Shown here piece by piece: positions 1 to 8,832 of a stretch of DNA of 64,000 nt (positions are counted from its first letter, which is position 1; the number at the start of each line of letters is the position of its first letter). A program made the translations under genes and the position numbers. Location of the stretch: the NCBI RefSeq assembly GCF_001894805.1, contig NZ_BCWX01000003.1, positions 248,001 through 312,000 on the forward strand, read 5' to 3'. Below the pieces are notes generated by a model. The model was given only the letters and a program-made list of their open reading frames with translations. It was not told where the DNA came from and made no database searches. This DNA is from Rhodococcus globerulus NBRC 14531 (GTDB lineage Bacteria > Actinomycetota > Actinomycetes > Mycobacteriales > Mycobacteriaceae).

Positions 1-1
1 C

Positions 2-250
2 GACCATTACTTCACAACCTTTCTGATACCCACGGACATATTGTGGTCGTTTGCGCAAGCGATAGTCATGGCCCTAGCGGTCATGTTGATTCACACCTAC
101 TACGGCTTCAACGCGACCGGTGGCCCGGTCGGCGTCGGCGTCGCCGTGGGTAATGCGGTGCGCGCCTCACTGATTGCGGTTGTCACCGTCACCCTGCTCA
201 TCTCACTCGCCATTTACGGTGGGTCCGGCAACTTCAACTTGTCGGGATAG
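2..250 (+). CDS. supB: Mce4 system permease SupB (YrbE4B), C-terminal part
   Basis: Open reading frame entering from outside the window and ending 12 bases before mce4A. The visible 82 residues hold two hydrophobic helices joined by a short Gly-rich loop (YGFNATGGPVGVG), the usual C-terminus of MlaE/YrbE permeases. In Mce systems two YrbE subunits form the inner-membrane channel through which an ATPase drives lipid transport. Position directly before mceA-F identifies it as the second permease (YrbEB, called SupB in Rhodococcus mce4 work). The start codon lies upstream of the window, so length and N-terminal motifs cannot be judged. Confidence 0.85.
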   Translation, partial: DHYFTTFLIPTDILWSFAQAIVMALAVMLIHTYYGFNATGGPVGVGVAVGNAVRASLIAVVTVTLLISLAIYGGSGNFNLSG

Positions 251-262
251 GGGACGGAGAGA

Positions 263-1444
263 ATGACAGTTCCCAGGTGGCACAAGAAACTTGCCGCGGC
301 CGGTTTGATCCTCGGACTCGCGGCAATCGTGGCCGTCGCACTCACCATGTTTGCGGGCGGCTTCACCGAGAGCACCCCCATCACCGTGATGTCCGCTCGC
401 GCCGGTCTTGTCATGGAACCGGACGCCAAGGTGAAATTGCGCGGCGTGCAGGTGGGCAGCGTCGAATCGATTTCCCTCGACGGAGATCAAGCGAGTCTGC
501 AACTGGCGATGTATCCCGACCAGATGTCGAAGATTCCGTCCAACGCCGGCGTGGAGATCAAGTCCACCACCGTCTTCGGAGCCAAGTACGTCAACATCGT
601 CATCCCGGACGATCCGTCGACACAGCCCATTCAAGAAGGTGCGGTCATTACCTCCGACAGCGTGACCGTCGAGTTCAACAGTGTGTTCGAACATCTTTCG
701 GAGGTACTGGCCCAGGTCGAGCCGGAAAAGCTGAACGCAACACTCGGTGCTATTTCGACGGCACTCAACGGCCGCGGCGAAGCACTCGGCGAGGTTCTCG
801 AATTGGGCGACACCTACTTGCAGAAGATGAATCCCACGCTGCCGCAACTGCAAGAGGATCTGGCGAGCGCGGCCACGGTCACCAACCTGTACGCGGACGT
901 GGCACCGGACCTACTGCGCATCCTCGACAACGCAACCACTACAAGTGGTTCCATCGTGGCCGAGCAGGCCAACCTGGATCTGCTGTTGCTCAACATCACC
1001 GGCCTCGCCAACACCGGTAACGCCTTGCTGACCGACAACGAGCAGGACCTCACCACGTCCCTGGACACCCTGACGGCAACCACGACGCTGCTCGAGGAAT
1101 ACTCACCCGGTCTGACGTGCTTCCTCGTCGGATTGAACGACGGGCGCATCAAATTCGAGCCGATGGCCGGCACCGGTGACAAAGCGGCCTTGATGCTCAG
1201 TGCGAGCTTCATGTGGGGTGCAAAGGCGTACACCAATCCGGAGTCCCTTCCCAAGGTTGCCGCATCGGGCGGCCCGAATTGTTACGGCTTCCCCACCTTC
1301 GATCCGAAGGTCGACGGTAAGGCCCCGTTTGCGGTCACCAACACCGGAAACGTGCCGTTCGTACCCAACACGGAGTTCGAGGTGACGGTTCCGACGATCT
1401 TCCAGTTCCTCTTCGGGGACTCTTACGAACAGGACGGGGAGTGA
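263..1444 (+). CDS. mce4A: Mce family protein Mce4A
   Basis: 393 residues. An N-terminal membrane anchor (about residues 10-32) is followed by an MCE domain (about 38-115) with the MceA-type stretch VKLRGVQVGSVESI, then a long helical region and a C-terminal tail. Mce subunits assemble as hexameric rings and tunnels that carry hydrophobic substrates to the permease. The gene is first in an mceA-F series whose members overlap by 1-4 bases, and the accessory genes and otsA downstream match the mce4 locus of M. tuberculosis. That locus imports cholesterol; the substrate here is inferred from this synteny. Confidence 0.9.
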   Translation: MTVPRWHKKLAAAGLILGLAAIVAVALTMFAGGFTESTPITVMSARAGLVMEPDAKVKLRGVQVGSVESISLDGDQASLQLAMYPDQMSKIPSNAGVEIKSTTVFGAKYVNIVIPDDPSTQPIQEGAVITSDSVTVEFNSVFEHLSEVLAQVEPEKLNATLGAISTALNGRGEALGEVLELGDTYLQKMNPTLPQLQEDLASAATVTNLYADVAPDLLRILDNATTTSGSIVAEQANLDLLLLNITGLANTGNALLTDNEQDLTTSLDTLTATTTLLEEYSPGLTCFLVGLNDGRIKFEPMAGTGDKAALMLSASFMWGAKAYTNPESLPKVAASGGPNCYGFPTFDPKVDGKAPFAVTNTGNVPFVPNTEFEVTVPTIFQFLFGDSYEQDGE

Positions 1445-2463
1445 TGAGACCGACAACGGTAAAGCTCTTGATCTTCACACTCGTCATGTCGGTGATTTTT
1501 GCCGGACTGGCCATCGTGTTCAGTCAGGTGCGATTCAGCAGTAGCAACGGTTTTCACGCCACGTTCGCCGATGTTTCCGGTCTGAAGTCCGGCGACAAGG
1601 TGCGGATCGCCGGTGTTCCGGTCGGATCCGTGACGGGCGTGTCCATCGATGATTCCAACCAGGCTGAAGTCAGCTTCGACGTCGATACCCAGTACTCGTT
1701 GATGAAGAGCACCAAAGCGACGGTCCGCTACGAGAACCTGGTCGGCGATCGCTACATGGAGCTACTGGAAGGCACCGGTTCGACCGAATCTTTGTCGTCC
1801 GGCGGTTCGATTCCGGTTGATCAGACATCGCCCGCTCTGGACCTGGATCTGTTGCTCGGTGGTTTCAAGCCGCTCCTGCGCGCGCTGGATCCTCAGCAAG
1901 TCAACGATCTGTCAGGAGCGCTGCTTCATGTCCTGCAAGGCCAGGGCGGAACTCTGGTTTCTCTTCTGGGAAACACCAATTCATTCACCAATACGCTCGC
2001 GGATCGCGACCAGTTGATCGGTGACGTGATCACCAATCTCAACGACGTTCTCGGGACGATCAATGACAAGGGCGATCAGTTCTCCACCACGATCGATCAA
2101 CTCCAGCAGTTGGTGAGTGGTCTGGCGCAGGACAGCGGTCCGATCGCAAATTCGATCACCGAAATCGCGGGTGCAACAGGGGATCTTGCGGCGCTACTGG
2201 GAGCTACCCGTCCGGACATTCAGACGTTGATCGGTGAAACCAACCGCACGATGACACAACTCGATCTGGGCAAGGAAGACATCAACACCGCACTCGCGCG
2301 TCTGCCCTCGGACTACCAGAAGCTGATCCGCGTCGGAACCTACGGTTCGTTCTTCCAGTTCTATCTGTGCGCCAACACCTTCAAATTCTCCGGCCCTGAC
2401 GGAACCACGATCGTCCTGCCCACGGCAGTACAGACCACGGGAAGGTGCGCGAAGACACAATGA
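1441..2463 (+). CDS. mce4B: Mce family protein Mce4B
   Basis: 340 residues, starting in the last codons of mce4A (ATGA-type overlap), so translation is probably coupled. One N-terminal membrane helix (about 8-28) is followed by an MCE domain with the motif GDKVRIAGVPVGSVTGV (about 51-67), a helical middle part and a C-terminal region with the single cysteine typical of MceB (FYLCANTF). It should be the second subunit of the hexameric cell-envelope tunnel for steroids. Nothing unusual was seen in length or composition. Confidence 0.9.
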   Translation: MMRPTTVKLLIFTLVMSVIFAGLAIVFSQVRFSSSNGFHATFADVSGLKSGDKVRIAGVPVGSVTGVSIDDSNQAEVSFDVDTQYSLMKSTKATVRYENLVGDRYMELLEGTGSTESLSSGGSIPVDQTSPALDLDLLLGGFKPLLRALDPQQVNDLSGALLHVLQGQGGTLVSLLGNTNSFTNTLADRDQLIGDVITNLNDVLGTINDKGDQFSTTIDQLQQLVSGLAQDSGPIANSITEIAGATGDLAALLGATRPDIQTLIGETNRTMTQLDLGKEDINTALARLPSDYQKLIRVGTYGSFFQFYLCANTFKFSGPDGTTIVLPTAVQTTGRCAKTQ

Positions 2464-3518
2464 GTCCTGCCCGTGAACGAAATCCCGTACAGATCGGCGT
2501 CGTCGGTCTGGTCCTGGCTGTCGCGACGGTCGGTGCCACACTGCAATACGATCAGCTCCAGTTCCTGTCCGGCGGTATCCGCCACTCCGCTTACTTCGCC
2601 GACGCAGGCGGTTTGGTTGCCGGTGACAACGTGACGCTGGCAGGCGTCAACGTCGGCAAGGTTAGCGAGGTCGAACTCGACGATCAAAGCGTGCTGGTCA
2701 CCTTCACCGTCCAGGACGGCATTGCACTCGGAGAACAGACGTCAGCCGACATCAAGACGAATACCGTGCTTGGCCGCAAGTCGCTGGCCGTTCGGTCCGA
2801 GGGGCCGGGGCTGTTGCGCACCGGTACGCCGATCCCCTTGGAACGCACCAACTCTCCGTACTCACTCAACGAAGCACTCGGGGATCTCGGTACCACCGCG
2901 GCGGAACTCGACACAGAACAGATCAACGATTCTCTCAACGCGATCTCGGATACGCTTGCCGACACCCCGCCGGAGTTGCGGGGAGCCCTCGACGGCATGA
3001 CTCGGCTCTCGCAGAGCATCAACGCGCGAGACGAAAGTTTGCTCCAATTGCTCTCGCGCGCTGAGGACGTCACCAAGATTCTCGCGGATCGCAGCGGGCA
3101 GATCGACTCTCTGCTGGTGGACGGAAACAAGCTGTTCGGTGAGCTGAGCTTGCGTCGTGACGCGATCAGTGAGCTGATCGTCAACACCTCAGCGGTATCA
3201 CGTCAGCTCTCGGGGTTGGTTGTGGAGAACGAGGCCCAGATGGGTCCCACCCTCGAGAAGCTGAATTCTGTTGCCGAGGTTCTTCAGAACAACAAGGACA
3301 ACATCTCCGGCGCGCTCGACGGCCTCGGCCCGTACATCACGGCACTCGGCGAGACCGTGGCAAGCGGACCGTTCTTCGACGCCTTCATCATCAACATTCT
3401 TCCCAGTAACTGGTGGAAGACCCTGGTGGACAGCAGCGTTGATCCCGAACAAATTCCGTCGGACCTCGAGGACTTCTTTCCCGGGATTCCGCCGACGATC
3501 AGGGGGCCAGGAGAATGA
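2460..3518 (+). CDS. mce4C: Mce family protein Mce4C
   Basis: 352 residues from ATG 2460, which overlaps the TGA of mce4B as ATGA. A GTG 15 bases upstream would add five residues but has less support than the coupled ATG. There is an N-terminal membrane segment (about 10-26), then an MCE domain containing GDNVTLAGVNVGKVSEVELD, then a helical region rich in LNE/LSQ heptad-like segments, as usual for Mce proteins. Third subunit of the Mce4 hexamer. The short C-terminus ends with a Pro-rich tail (IPPTIRGPGE). Confidence 0.9.
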   Translation: MSPARERNPVQIGVVGLVLAVATVGATLQYDQLQFLSGGIRHSAYFADAGGLVAGDNVTLAGVNVGKVSEVELDDQSVLVTFTVQDGIALGEQTSADIKTNTVLGRKSLAVRSEGPGLLRTGTPIPLERTNSPYSLNEALGDLGTTAAELDTEQINDSLNAISDTLADTPPELRGALDGMTRLSQSINARDESLLQLLSRAEDVTKILADRSGQIDSLLVDGNKLFGELSLRRDAISELIVNTSAVSRQLSGLVVENEAQMGPTLEKLNSVAEVLQNNKDNISGALDGLGPYITALGETVASGPFFDAFIINILPSNWWKTLVDSSVDPEQIPSDLEDFFPGIPPTIRGPGE

Positions 3519-4816
3519 CCGACACAACAGCCTCCACCGGCTCGCGTAAGAAGTGGGTACTGATCGGCGCTGCGGCGCTGGTCGTCCTACTCGTCGCGGC
3601 CGCGGCTTACCTTCTGATTCCGGGACTGGGCAAGACCAAGATCTCCGCCCACTTCGTGTCCACGACGGGACTGTACGAAGGCGACGTCGTCCGCGTACTC
3701 GGCGTCAACGTCGGCAAGGTCACGAAGATCGAGCCTCGAGATCAGGACACCTATGTCGAGATGGCTGTCGACCGCGGCGTCGACGTACCAGCGGATGCTC
3801 AGGCACTCATCGTCGCGCAGAGCCTCGTTTCTGCGCGGTTCGTTCAGCTGACCCCGGTCTATTCCGGTGGTGACCAGATGCCAGACGGTGGCGTTATTCC
3901 GATCGAACGCACCGCGGTCCCGGTCGAGTGGGACGAGATCAAAACGGAACTTGCCAAACTCTCCGAGGCACTAGGCCCGGAAGGTATCGACGACGAAGGT
4001 TCATTGGGACGCTTCATCAATACGCTCGGCGACAACCTCGAGGGCAACGGAGAATCCATTCGGATGACGTTGCGCGAGTTGTCCGCCACCATGCACACAC
4101 TGTCGGAAGGCCGGACGGATCTCTTCTCCACCATCCGTAACCTGCAGGCGTTTGTCACCGCGCTGTCCTCGAGTAACGAGCAGATCGTGCAATTCAGCGG
4201 ACATCTCGCTTCGGTCAGCAGTGTTCTCGCAAGCAGCTCCGACGAATTGGGCACGGCCCTCAGCGATCTCGACCTCGCGGTGGGTGACGTCCAGCGGTTT
4301 GTCAACGACAATCAGGCAGCTCTGAGTGAATCGGTGGCGCGGTTGGCCGACGCAACCCAGGTACTGACCGACAAGCGCCCCGAGATCGAACAGGTACTCC
4401 ACTCGGGCCCGACGTCGCTGGCCAACTTCTACCAGATCTACAAGCCGGCGCAGGGCAGCATGACCGGCGCAATTGCACTGAGTAACTTCAAGAATCCGAT
4501 TCAGTGGATCTGCGGATCCATTCAAGCCATCGATACCGGTCCAGCTGAGAGAAGTGCCGACCTGTGTAAGGAGTATCTCGGCCCGGTGCTCAGCACGCTC
4601 ATCATGAATTACCCGGGATTCCTCTTCAACCCGGTTTCCGGAGTTCAGGCCTTCCCGGACCAGATCGTGTACACGGAGCCCGGTTTGGAAGCGGCGGCAA
4701 GTCCGGGTCAGGCCGCGTCGGCCCCGCAGGCGGCAGCAGATCCGTTGAACGGCGTGCCGATGCCGTCCGTGCCCAAGGACCTCACCGAACTCTTCAACAT
4801 GGGGGGAGGCAACTGA
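3515..4816 (+). CDS. mce4D: Mce family protein Mce4D
   Basis: 433 residues, starting four bases before the mce4C stop. The N-terminal helix (about 14-35) is very alanine- and valine-rich. The MCE domain carries GDVVRVLGVNVGKVTKIEP. A long helical region follows, then an Ala/Pro-rich C-terminus (about 385-425) likely to be flexible in the envelope. MceD proteins are typically among the longer subunits, as seen here. It is the fourth subunit of the proposed steroid-import tunnel and is co-transcribed with the genes on both sides. Confidence 0.9.
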   Translation: MTDTTASTGSRKKWVLIGAAALVVLLVAAAAYLLIPGLGKTKISAHFVSTTGLYEGDVVRVLGVNVGKVTKIEPRDQDTYVEMAVDRGVDVPADAQALIVAQSLVSARFVQLTPVYSGGDQMPDGGVIPIERTAVPVEWDEIKTELAKLSEALGPEGIDDEGSLGRFINTLGDNLEGNGESIRMTLRELSATMHTLSEGRTDLFSTIRNLQAFVTALSSSNEQIVQFSGHLASVSSVLASSSDELGTALSDLDLAVGDVQRFVNDNQAALSESVARLADATQVLTDKRPEIEQVLHSGPTSLANFYQIYKPAQGSMTGAIALSNFKNPIQWICGSIQAIDTGPAERSADLCKEYLGPVLSTLIMNYPGFLFNPVSGVQAFPDQIVYTEPGLEAAASPGQAASAPQAAADPLNGVPMPSVPKDLTELFNMGGGN

Positions 4817-6057
4817 TGCGCGCGAGAGGTAAAGCAGTAGTGGTGACGTTGGCCGTCGGCGTCGCTCTCGGCGCCAGTGGTTGTGAATGGAACGGGCTGA
4901 ACTCCGTGCCCATGCCCGGCACCCAGGGTCGAGGCGAGGGGTCGTACGAGGTTCAGATCGAGATGCCCAATGTGACTACCCTGTCGCAGAATTCACCCGT
5001 TCGGGTGGACGACGTGGCGGTGGGGAGCGTCTCGAATATCGAGGTCCAGGGCTGGCATGCTCTGGTGACGGTGTCGCTCAACCCCGAGGTCGAGTTGCCC
5101 GCCAATGCGACCGCGAAGATCGGGCAGACCAGTTTGCTCGGATCGCAGCACATCGAACTGGCTCCGCCGGTCGAGGAGGCGCCGGAGGGGCGTCTCGAGG
5201 CCGGCGACGTCATTCCCCTCGAACGAGCGGGTGCCTACCCGACTACCGAGCAGACGCTGTCTTCGTTGTCTGTCGTACTGAACGGTGGCGGACTAGCACA
5301 GGTGCAGGACATCACCACGGAATTGAACGCGGCACTCATCGGGCGAGAGGATGCTGTTCGCGACTTGCTCCCGCAACTCGATCAGCTCGTCGGAAGCCTC
5401 GACAAGCAACGCGGAGACATCATTTCGGCGATGGAAGGTATCGACCGGCTGTCGTACACCGTCGAGGCGCAACGTGACACTCTGAACAAGGCGCTCGACG
5501 GAATCCCCCCGGCACTGGACATCCTGGTGGCACAACGTCAGGACATCACCAACGCGTTGACGTCCCTCGGCGGCCTGAGTGAGGTGGCCAGTCGCGTCAT
5601 CAACGAAAGCGGCGAGGATTTTGCCACCAATGTTCGGTCGCTGTCTCCAACTCTGAAAGCACTTGCCGATTCCGGCAATGCGCTGACGCAGGTGCTCGGG
5701 GTTCTGCTCACGTTCCCGTTCCCGCAGAACGGAATCGACAACGTCATTCGAGGCGATTACGCCAACCTGGCCATGACCATCGACTTGACGCTGCCGCGAC
5801 TCGACGCGAACTTCCTCACCGGTACACCGCTGGCAGGTTCCCTAGGGGGCCCGGAAGGTGTTCTCGGCACGCAAGCGGGGCTGGGCGGGCAGGCAGGCAA
5901 CCCGTTGAGTGATCCACTCAGGCCGGCCGCAGCTCCGGCTCCCGCAGCTCCGGCTCCGGCAGCAGAGGCTCCCGCGGCGGACCCGAACACCATCACGATC
6001 CCGGGACTTCCGCCGATCACCATTCCAGGACTTCCTCAGGGGGCACCAGCACCATGA
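4816..6057 (+). CDS. mce4E: Mce4E, lipoprotein subunit of the Mce4 complex
   Basis: 413 residues, overlapping the last base of the mce4D stop codon. The N-terminus is a lipoprotein signal: basic MRARGK, a hydrophobic core, then a lipobox ending ASGC with the lipidated cysteine near residue 23. MceE subunits are the lipoprotein members of Mce operons (LprK/LprN type). An MCE domain with SPVRVDDVAVGSVSNIEV follows, then helices, then a tail of Ala-Pro repeats (about 370-395) and a short repeated ITIPGLP motif. The Ala-Pro stretch probably spans cell-wall space. Confidence 0.9.
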   Translation: MRARGKAVVVTLAVGVALGASGCEWNGLNSVPMPGTQGRGEGSYEVQIEMPNVTTLSQNSPVRVDDVAVGSVSNIEVQGWHALVTVSLNPEVELPANATAKIGQTSLLGSQHIELAPPVEEAPEGRLEAGDVIPLERAGAYPTTEQTLSSLSVVLNGGGLAQVQDITTELNAALIGREDAVRDLLPQLDQLVGSLDKQRGDIISAMEGIDRLSYTVEAQRDTLNKALDGIPPALDILVAQRQDITNALTSLGGLSEVASRVINESGEDFATNVRSLSPTLKALADSGNALTQVLGVLLTFPFPQNGIDNVIRGDYANLAMTIDLTLPRLDANFLTGTPLAGSLGGPEGVLGTQAGLGGQAGNPLSDPLRPAAAPAPAAPAPAAEAPAADPNTITIPGLPPITIPGLPQGAPAP

Positions 6058-7451
6058 TGCTCACAAAGTTCGTCCGCATCCAGCTTGTCATCTTCGCGGT
6101 ATTGACCGTCATCGGTCTGGTCGTGATGGCAACACAATACGTACGTGTTCCGGCGATGATCGGGATCGGACGCTACGCCGTCACCGTCGAATTACCGTCT
6201 ACCGGTGGGTTGTACAAGAACTCCAACGTGACGTACCGCGGCCAGAGTGTCGGCGTCGTGAAAGCCGTCGAGTTGTCACAAACCGGTGTGAATGCCCAGT
6301 TGTCCATGGACAGCGGAGTCGAGATTCCGGCCGACGTCGACGCCGTGGTCAAAAGCGTGTCCGCGATCGGCGAGCAGTTTGTCGATCTGATCCCGCACAC
6401 CGACTCCTCCGGTGCGATCGTCGTATCCGGTCACCTGGAGAACGGCTCCGTCATACCGGTTGACCGCAGTTCCGTGCCCCAGGATGTCGGCGCGCTACTC
6501 GATCAGGCAGATCTGTTGCTGCAGAGCATCTCCGACACGAAACTCAAGACCGTCATCGACGAATCCTTCAAGGCGTTCAACGGTGCGGGACCGGATCTGC
6601 AGAAGCTGATCGACTCGGCTCGCCTGTTCGTCGAAGAAGCGAACAACAACTCCGACGCCACCAAGACGCTGATCGAGCAGGCCGGACCGCTGCTCGACAC
6701 CCAGATTGTCAGCAGCGACGCCATCCGTTCGTGGACAAGCGATCTGGTGACCTTCACAGACCAGTTGCGAGCCAGTGACCCGGATCTGCGGGCGATTATC
6801 CAGAAGGGCCCGGCAGCGGCGTCCGAGGCCAATGCACTTCTCCAGGATCTTCAACCCACGTTGCCGATTCTCTTGGCGAACCTGGTGTCCGTCGGTGAGG
6901 TCGGGGTGTTGTACAACAACGCAATCGAGCAGATCCTTGTCATCTACCCACCGCTGTCGGCAGCGCTCGTTACGGTCGCCGGCTCCGGAAACCCCGCGGA
7001 TGGCGCCTTGGTCGACTTCCACCTCGAAGTCAACGATCCGCCGCCGTGCACCACAGGATTCCTCCCCGCCGAGGAGTGGCGCAGTCCCGCGGACGAATCA
7101 CCGATCGCAACTCCGTCGGATCTGTTCTGCCGCATAGCCCAGGACTCGCCGATCGCCGTGCGCGGTGCACGCAACCTGCCGTGCGCGGAATTCCCGGGGC
7201 GCCGCGCCGCGACAGTGGAACAGTGCAGGACCGGTTACGAGCCCCTGGGCACCAATCCGCAGACCGGGCCGCCGCAACCGATCACCGCGACCCCCAGTTC
7301 CTATGCGTCGGAGCCTGGCGTCACCGCACGTCGGTACGATCCGACTACAGGCACGTACATAGGACCCGACGGGAGGACGTACTCGCAGCCGAAACTCGGT
7401 GCCGGCGGAGACATCAGTCTCGAAGAGTTCATGAAGGGTCAGCAAGGTTGA
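6054..7451 (+). CDS. mce4F: Mce family protein Mce4F
   Basis: 465 residues, starting inside the last codons of mce4E. An N-terminal helix (about 8-28) precedes an MCE domain with NVTYRGQSVGVVKAVEL, then a long helical part and a C-terminal region with several cysteines (CTTGF, CRIA, CAEFPGRR, CRTGYEP) and many prolines and tyrosines, as in other MceF proteins. Sixth and last subunit of the ring. The stop codon shares one base with the start of mce4H (TGATG). Confidence 0.9.
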   Translation: MMLTKFVRIQLVIFAVLTVIGLVVMATQYVRVPAMIGIGRYAVTVELPSTGGLYKNSNVTYRGQSVGVVKAVELSQTGVNAQLSMDSGVEIPADVDAVVKSVSAIGEQFVDLIPHTDSSGAIVVSGHLENGSVIPVDRSSVPQDVGALLDQADLLLQSISDTKLKTVIDESFKAFNGAGPDLQKLIDSARLFVEEANNNSDATKTLIEQAGPLLDTQIVSSDAIRSWTSDLVTFTDQLRASDPDLRAIIQKGPAAASEANALLQDLQPTLPILLANLVSVGEVGVLYNNAIEQILVIYPPLSAALVTVAGSGNPADGALVDFHLEVNDPPPCTTGFLPAEEWRSPADESPIATPSDLFCRIAQDSPIAVRGARNLPCAEFPGRRAATVEQCRTGYEPLGTNPQTGPPQPITATPSSYASEPGVTARRYDPTTGTYIGPDGRTYSQPKLGAGGDISLEEFMKGQQG

Positions 7452-8215
7452 TGAACGAAGAAGAACCCAAGCAGCGGGTGCGCCGTCGCGCGTCCCGGAG
7501 CGCCGGACCCACCGGCGCAGATACAGACGCAGCGTCGACGGTAGTTCCCAGTGAAACGGCAGTGCCCAGTGAAAAGGCAGTGCCCAGTGAGAAACCGGCT
7601 GAACAACCTGTCGCACTGACCAAAACCGAAGCGAGTGTCAGTGCACCGAAGTCGCACGCTGAAGAGCCGAAGGCGCCTGCGGCGGTGTCACCGGATTCCG
7701 AACCTCCGGTTCCGGCAACAACGCCACCGAAGTCCCGGAAGTTGGTCGGCGGGATAGTCCTGGCATCCATTGTCGCGCTGGCGTTTGCAGTGGTGTCTGT
7801 ACTGCTCTTGGTGGATCGCAGCAAGGCCTCCAGCGCTGAGGAAGAACGGTCTGCATATATCGCCGGTGCGCGGACCACAGCGCTCAACCTGACGACTCTG
7901 CATTCGGAGACTGCAGGCGCCGATCTCGACAAGTTCTTGGCCGGCACCACCGAGGAATTTCAATCGCAACTCGACGGACGTAAGGACTCGTTTGTCGACG
8001 TTCTCGGACAGGTAGGCGTCCAGACGGACGGCGAGATCCTCGAAGCCGGGTTGGAAAAGATCGACGGCGATTGTGGAACCTCGCTAGTCGCGGTGCGTGC
8101 AATGCAGAAAAACGCGGAGCAACCCGAGCCCGAGGAACGCAACTATCGCCTGCGAATCACCATGTGCGATACCGACGGGCAGCTCCTTGCCTCGAATGTG
8201 GAGTTTGTGCCATGA
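7451..8215 (+). CDS. mce4H: Mce-associated membrane protein Mce4H
   Basis: 254 residues from ATG 7451, which overlaps the mce4F stop by one base. The first 95 residues are charged and disordered, with three copies of an AVPSE-type hexapeptide encoded by an 18-bp tandem repeat near 7541-7594. One transmembrane helix (about 96-120) and an exported domain of about 130 residues follow. This is the layout of Mce-associated (mas) proteins encoded after mceF, thought to stabilise the complex. It corresponds in position to the gene called mce4H in Rhodococcus. Residue-level function is unknown. Confidence 0.85.
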   Translation: MNEEEPKQRVRRRASRSAGPTGADTDAASTVVPSETAVPSEKAVPSEKPAEQPVALTKTEASVSAPKSHAEEPKAPAAVSPDSEPPVPATTPPKSRKLVGGIVLASIVALAFAVVSVLLLVDRSKASSAEEERSAYIAGARTTALNLTTLHSETAGADLDKFLAGTTEEFQSQLDGRKDSFVDVLGQVGVQTDGEILEAGLEKIDGDCGTSLVAVRAMQKNAEQPEPEERNYRLRITMCDTDGQLLASNVEFVP

Positions 8216-8760
8216 CCCCGGAGACGACAGACCCAGCAACTACAGCTACAGGCGCGACGTCCGCGCGCGTGTCACCATTAACCATCGTCTTGTGCGTGAT
8301 CAGCGCGCTGGCGATTGCACTGGCAGGCTTGTCGGCGTATCTGTACTTCGGTCCGGACGGAACTCGGGATCTGGCGGCCACGGACAACACCAGAGAAGAA
8401 GTGGTGCAAGTGTCCTCGGACCAGGCAGTCGCGATGTTCCAGTACGACCACAACAATGTCGATCAGCAATTGCACTCGGCAACAGAAGGATTGACCGGCG
8501 ATTTCCAGAATCAGTTCACTGAGTTGATCGAGTCGGTCATCATTCCCGGCGCGCAGGAGAAGGCGCTGACCGTCCAGGTTGTCGTACAGGGCGCGGCAGT
8601 TCTCGATGCCGCACCGGATACCGCCACCACGATGCTCTTCCTCAATCAGATTACGACGTCGAAGGATTCGCCGGAGGCAGTCGCCAGTGGCAGCCGCGTC
8701 AAGATGGGGCTGGAGAAGCAGGATGGTCGCTGGTTGGTGAATAGCGTTCAGCCGTTCTGA
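8212..8760 (+). CDS. mce4I: Mce-associated membrane protein Mce4I
   Basis: 182 residues from ATG 8212, overlapping the mce4H stop as ATGA. Short disordered N-terminus, one transmembrane helix (about 22-44), then an exported domain of about 135 residues ending KQDGRWLVNSVQPF, the characteristic end of Mce-associated proteins. It closes the mce4 operon; a strong hairpin begins 16 bases after the stop. Two such accessory proteins also follow mce4F in M. tuberculosis (Rv3493c and Rv3492c), supporting the mce4 assignment. Confidence 0.85.
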   Translation: MTPETTDPATTATGATSARVSPLTIVLCVISALAIALAGLSAYLYFGPDGTRDLAATDNTREEVVQVSSDQAVAMFQYDHNNVDQQLHSATEGLTGDFQNQFTELIESVIIPGAQEKALTVQVVVQGAAVLDAAPDTATTMLFLNQITTSKDSPEAVASGSRVKMGLEKQDGRWLVNSVQPF

Positions 8761-8775
8761 TCGACACATGCTCGA

Positions 8776-8823
8776 CATGAAACAACCCGGCCGAGGGAGT
8801 CCCCTCGGCCGGGTTGTTTCATG
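8776..8823. terminator. Bidirectional terminator between mce4 operon and otsA
   Basis: A perfect 22-bp inverted repeat (arms 8776-8797 and 8802-8823) with a 4-base loop. A run of A on one side and T on the other (AAACAACC / GGTTGTTT) suits both directions. It lies between the convergent ends of mce4I and otsA. Confidence 0.9.
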
Positions 8824-8832
8824 CCGGCGTAC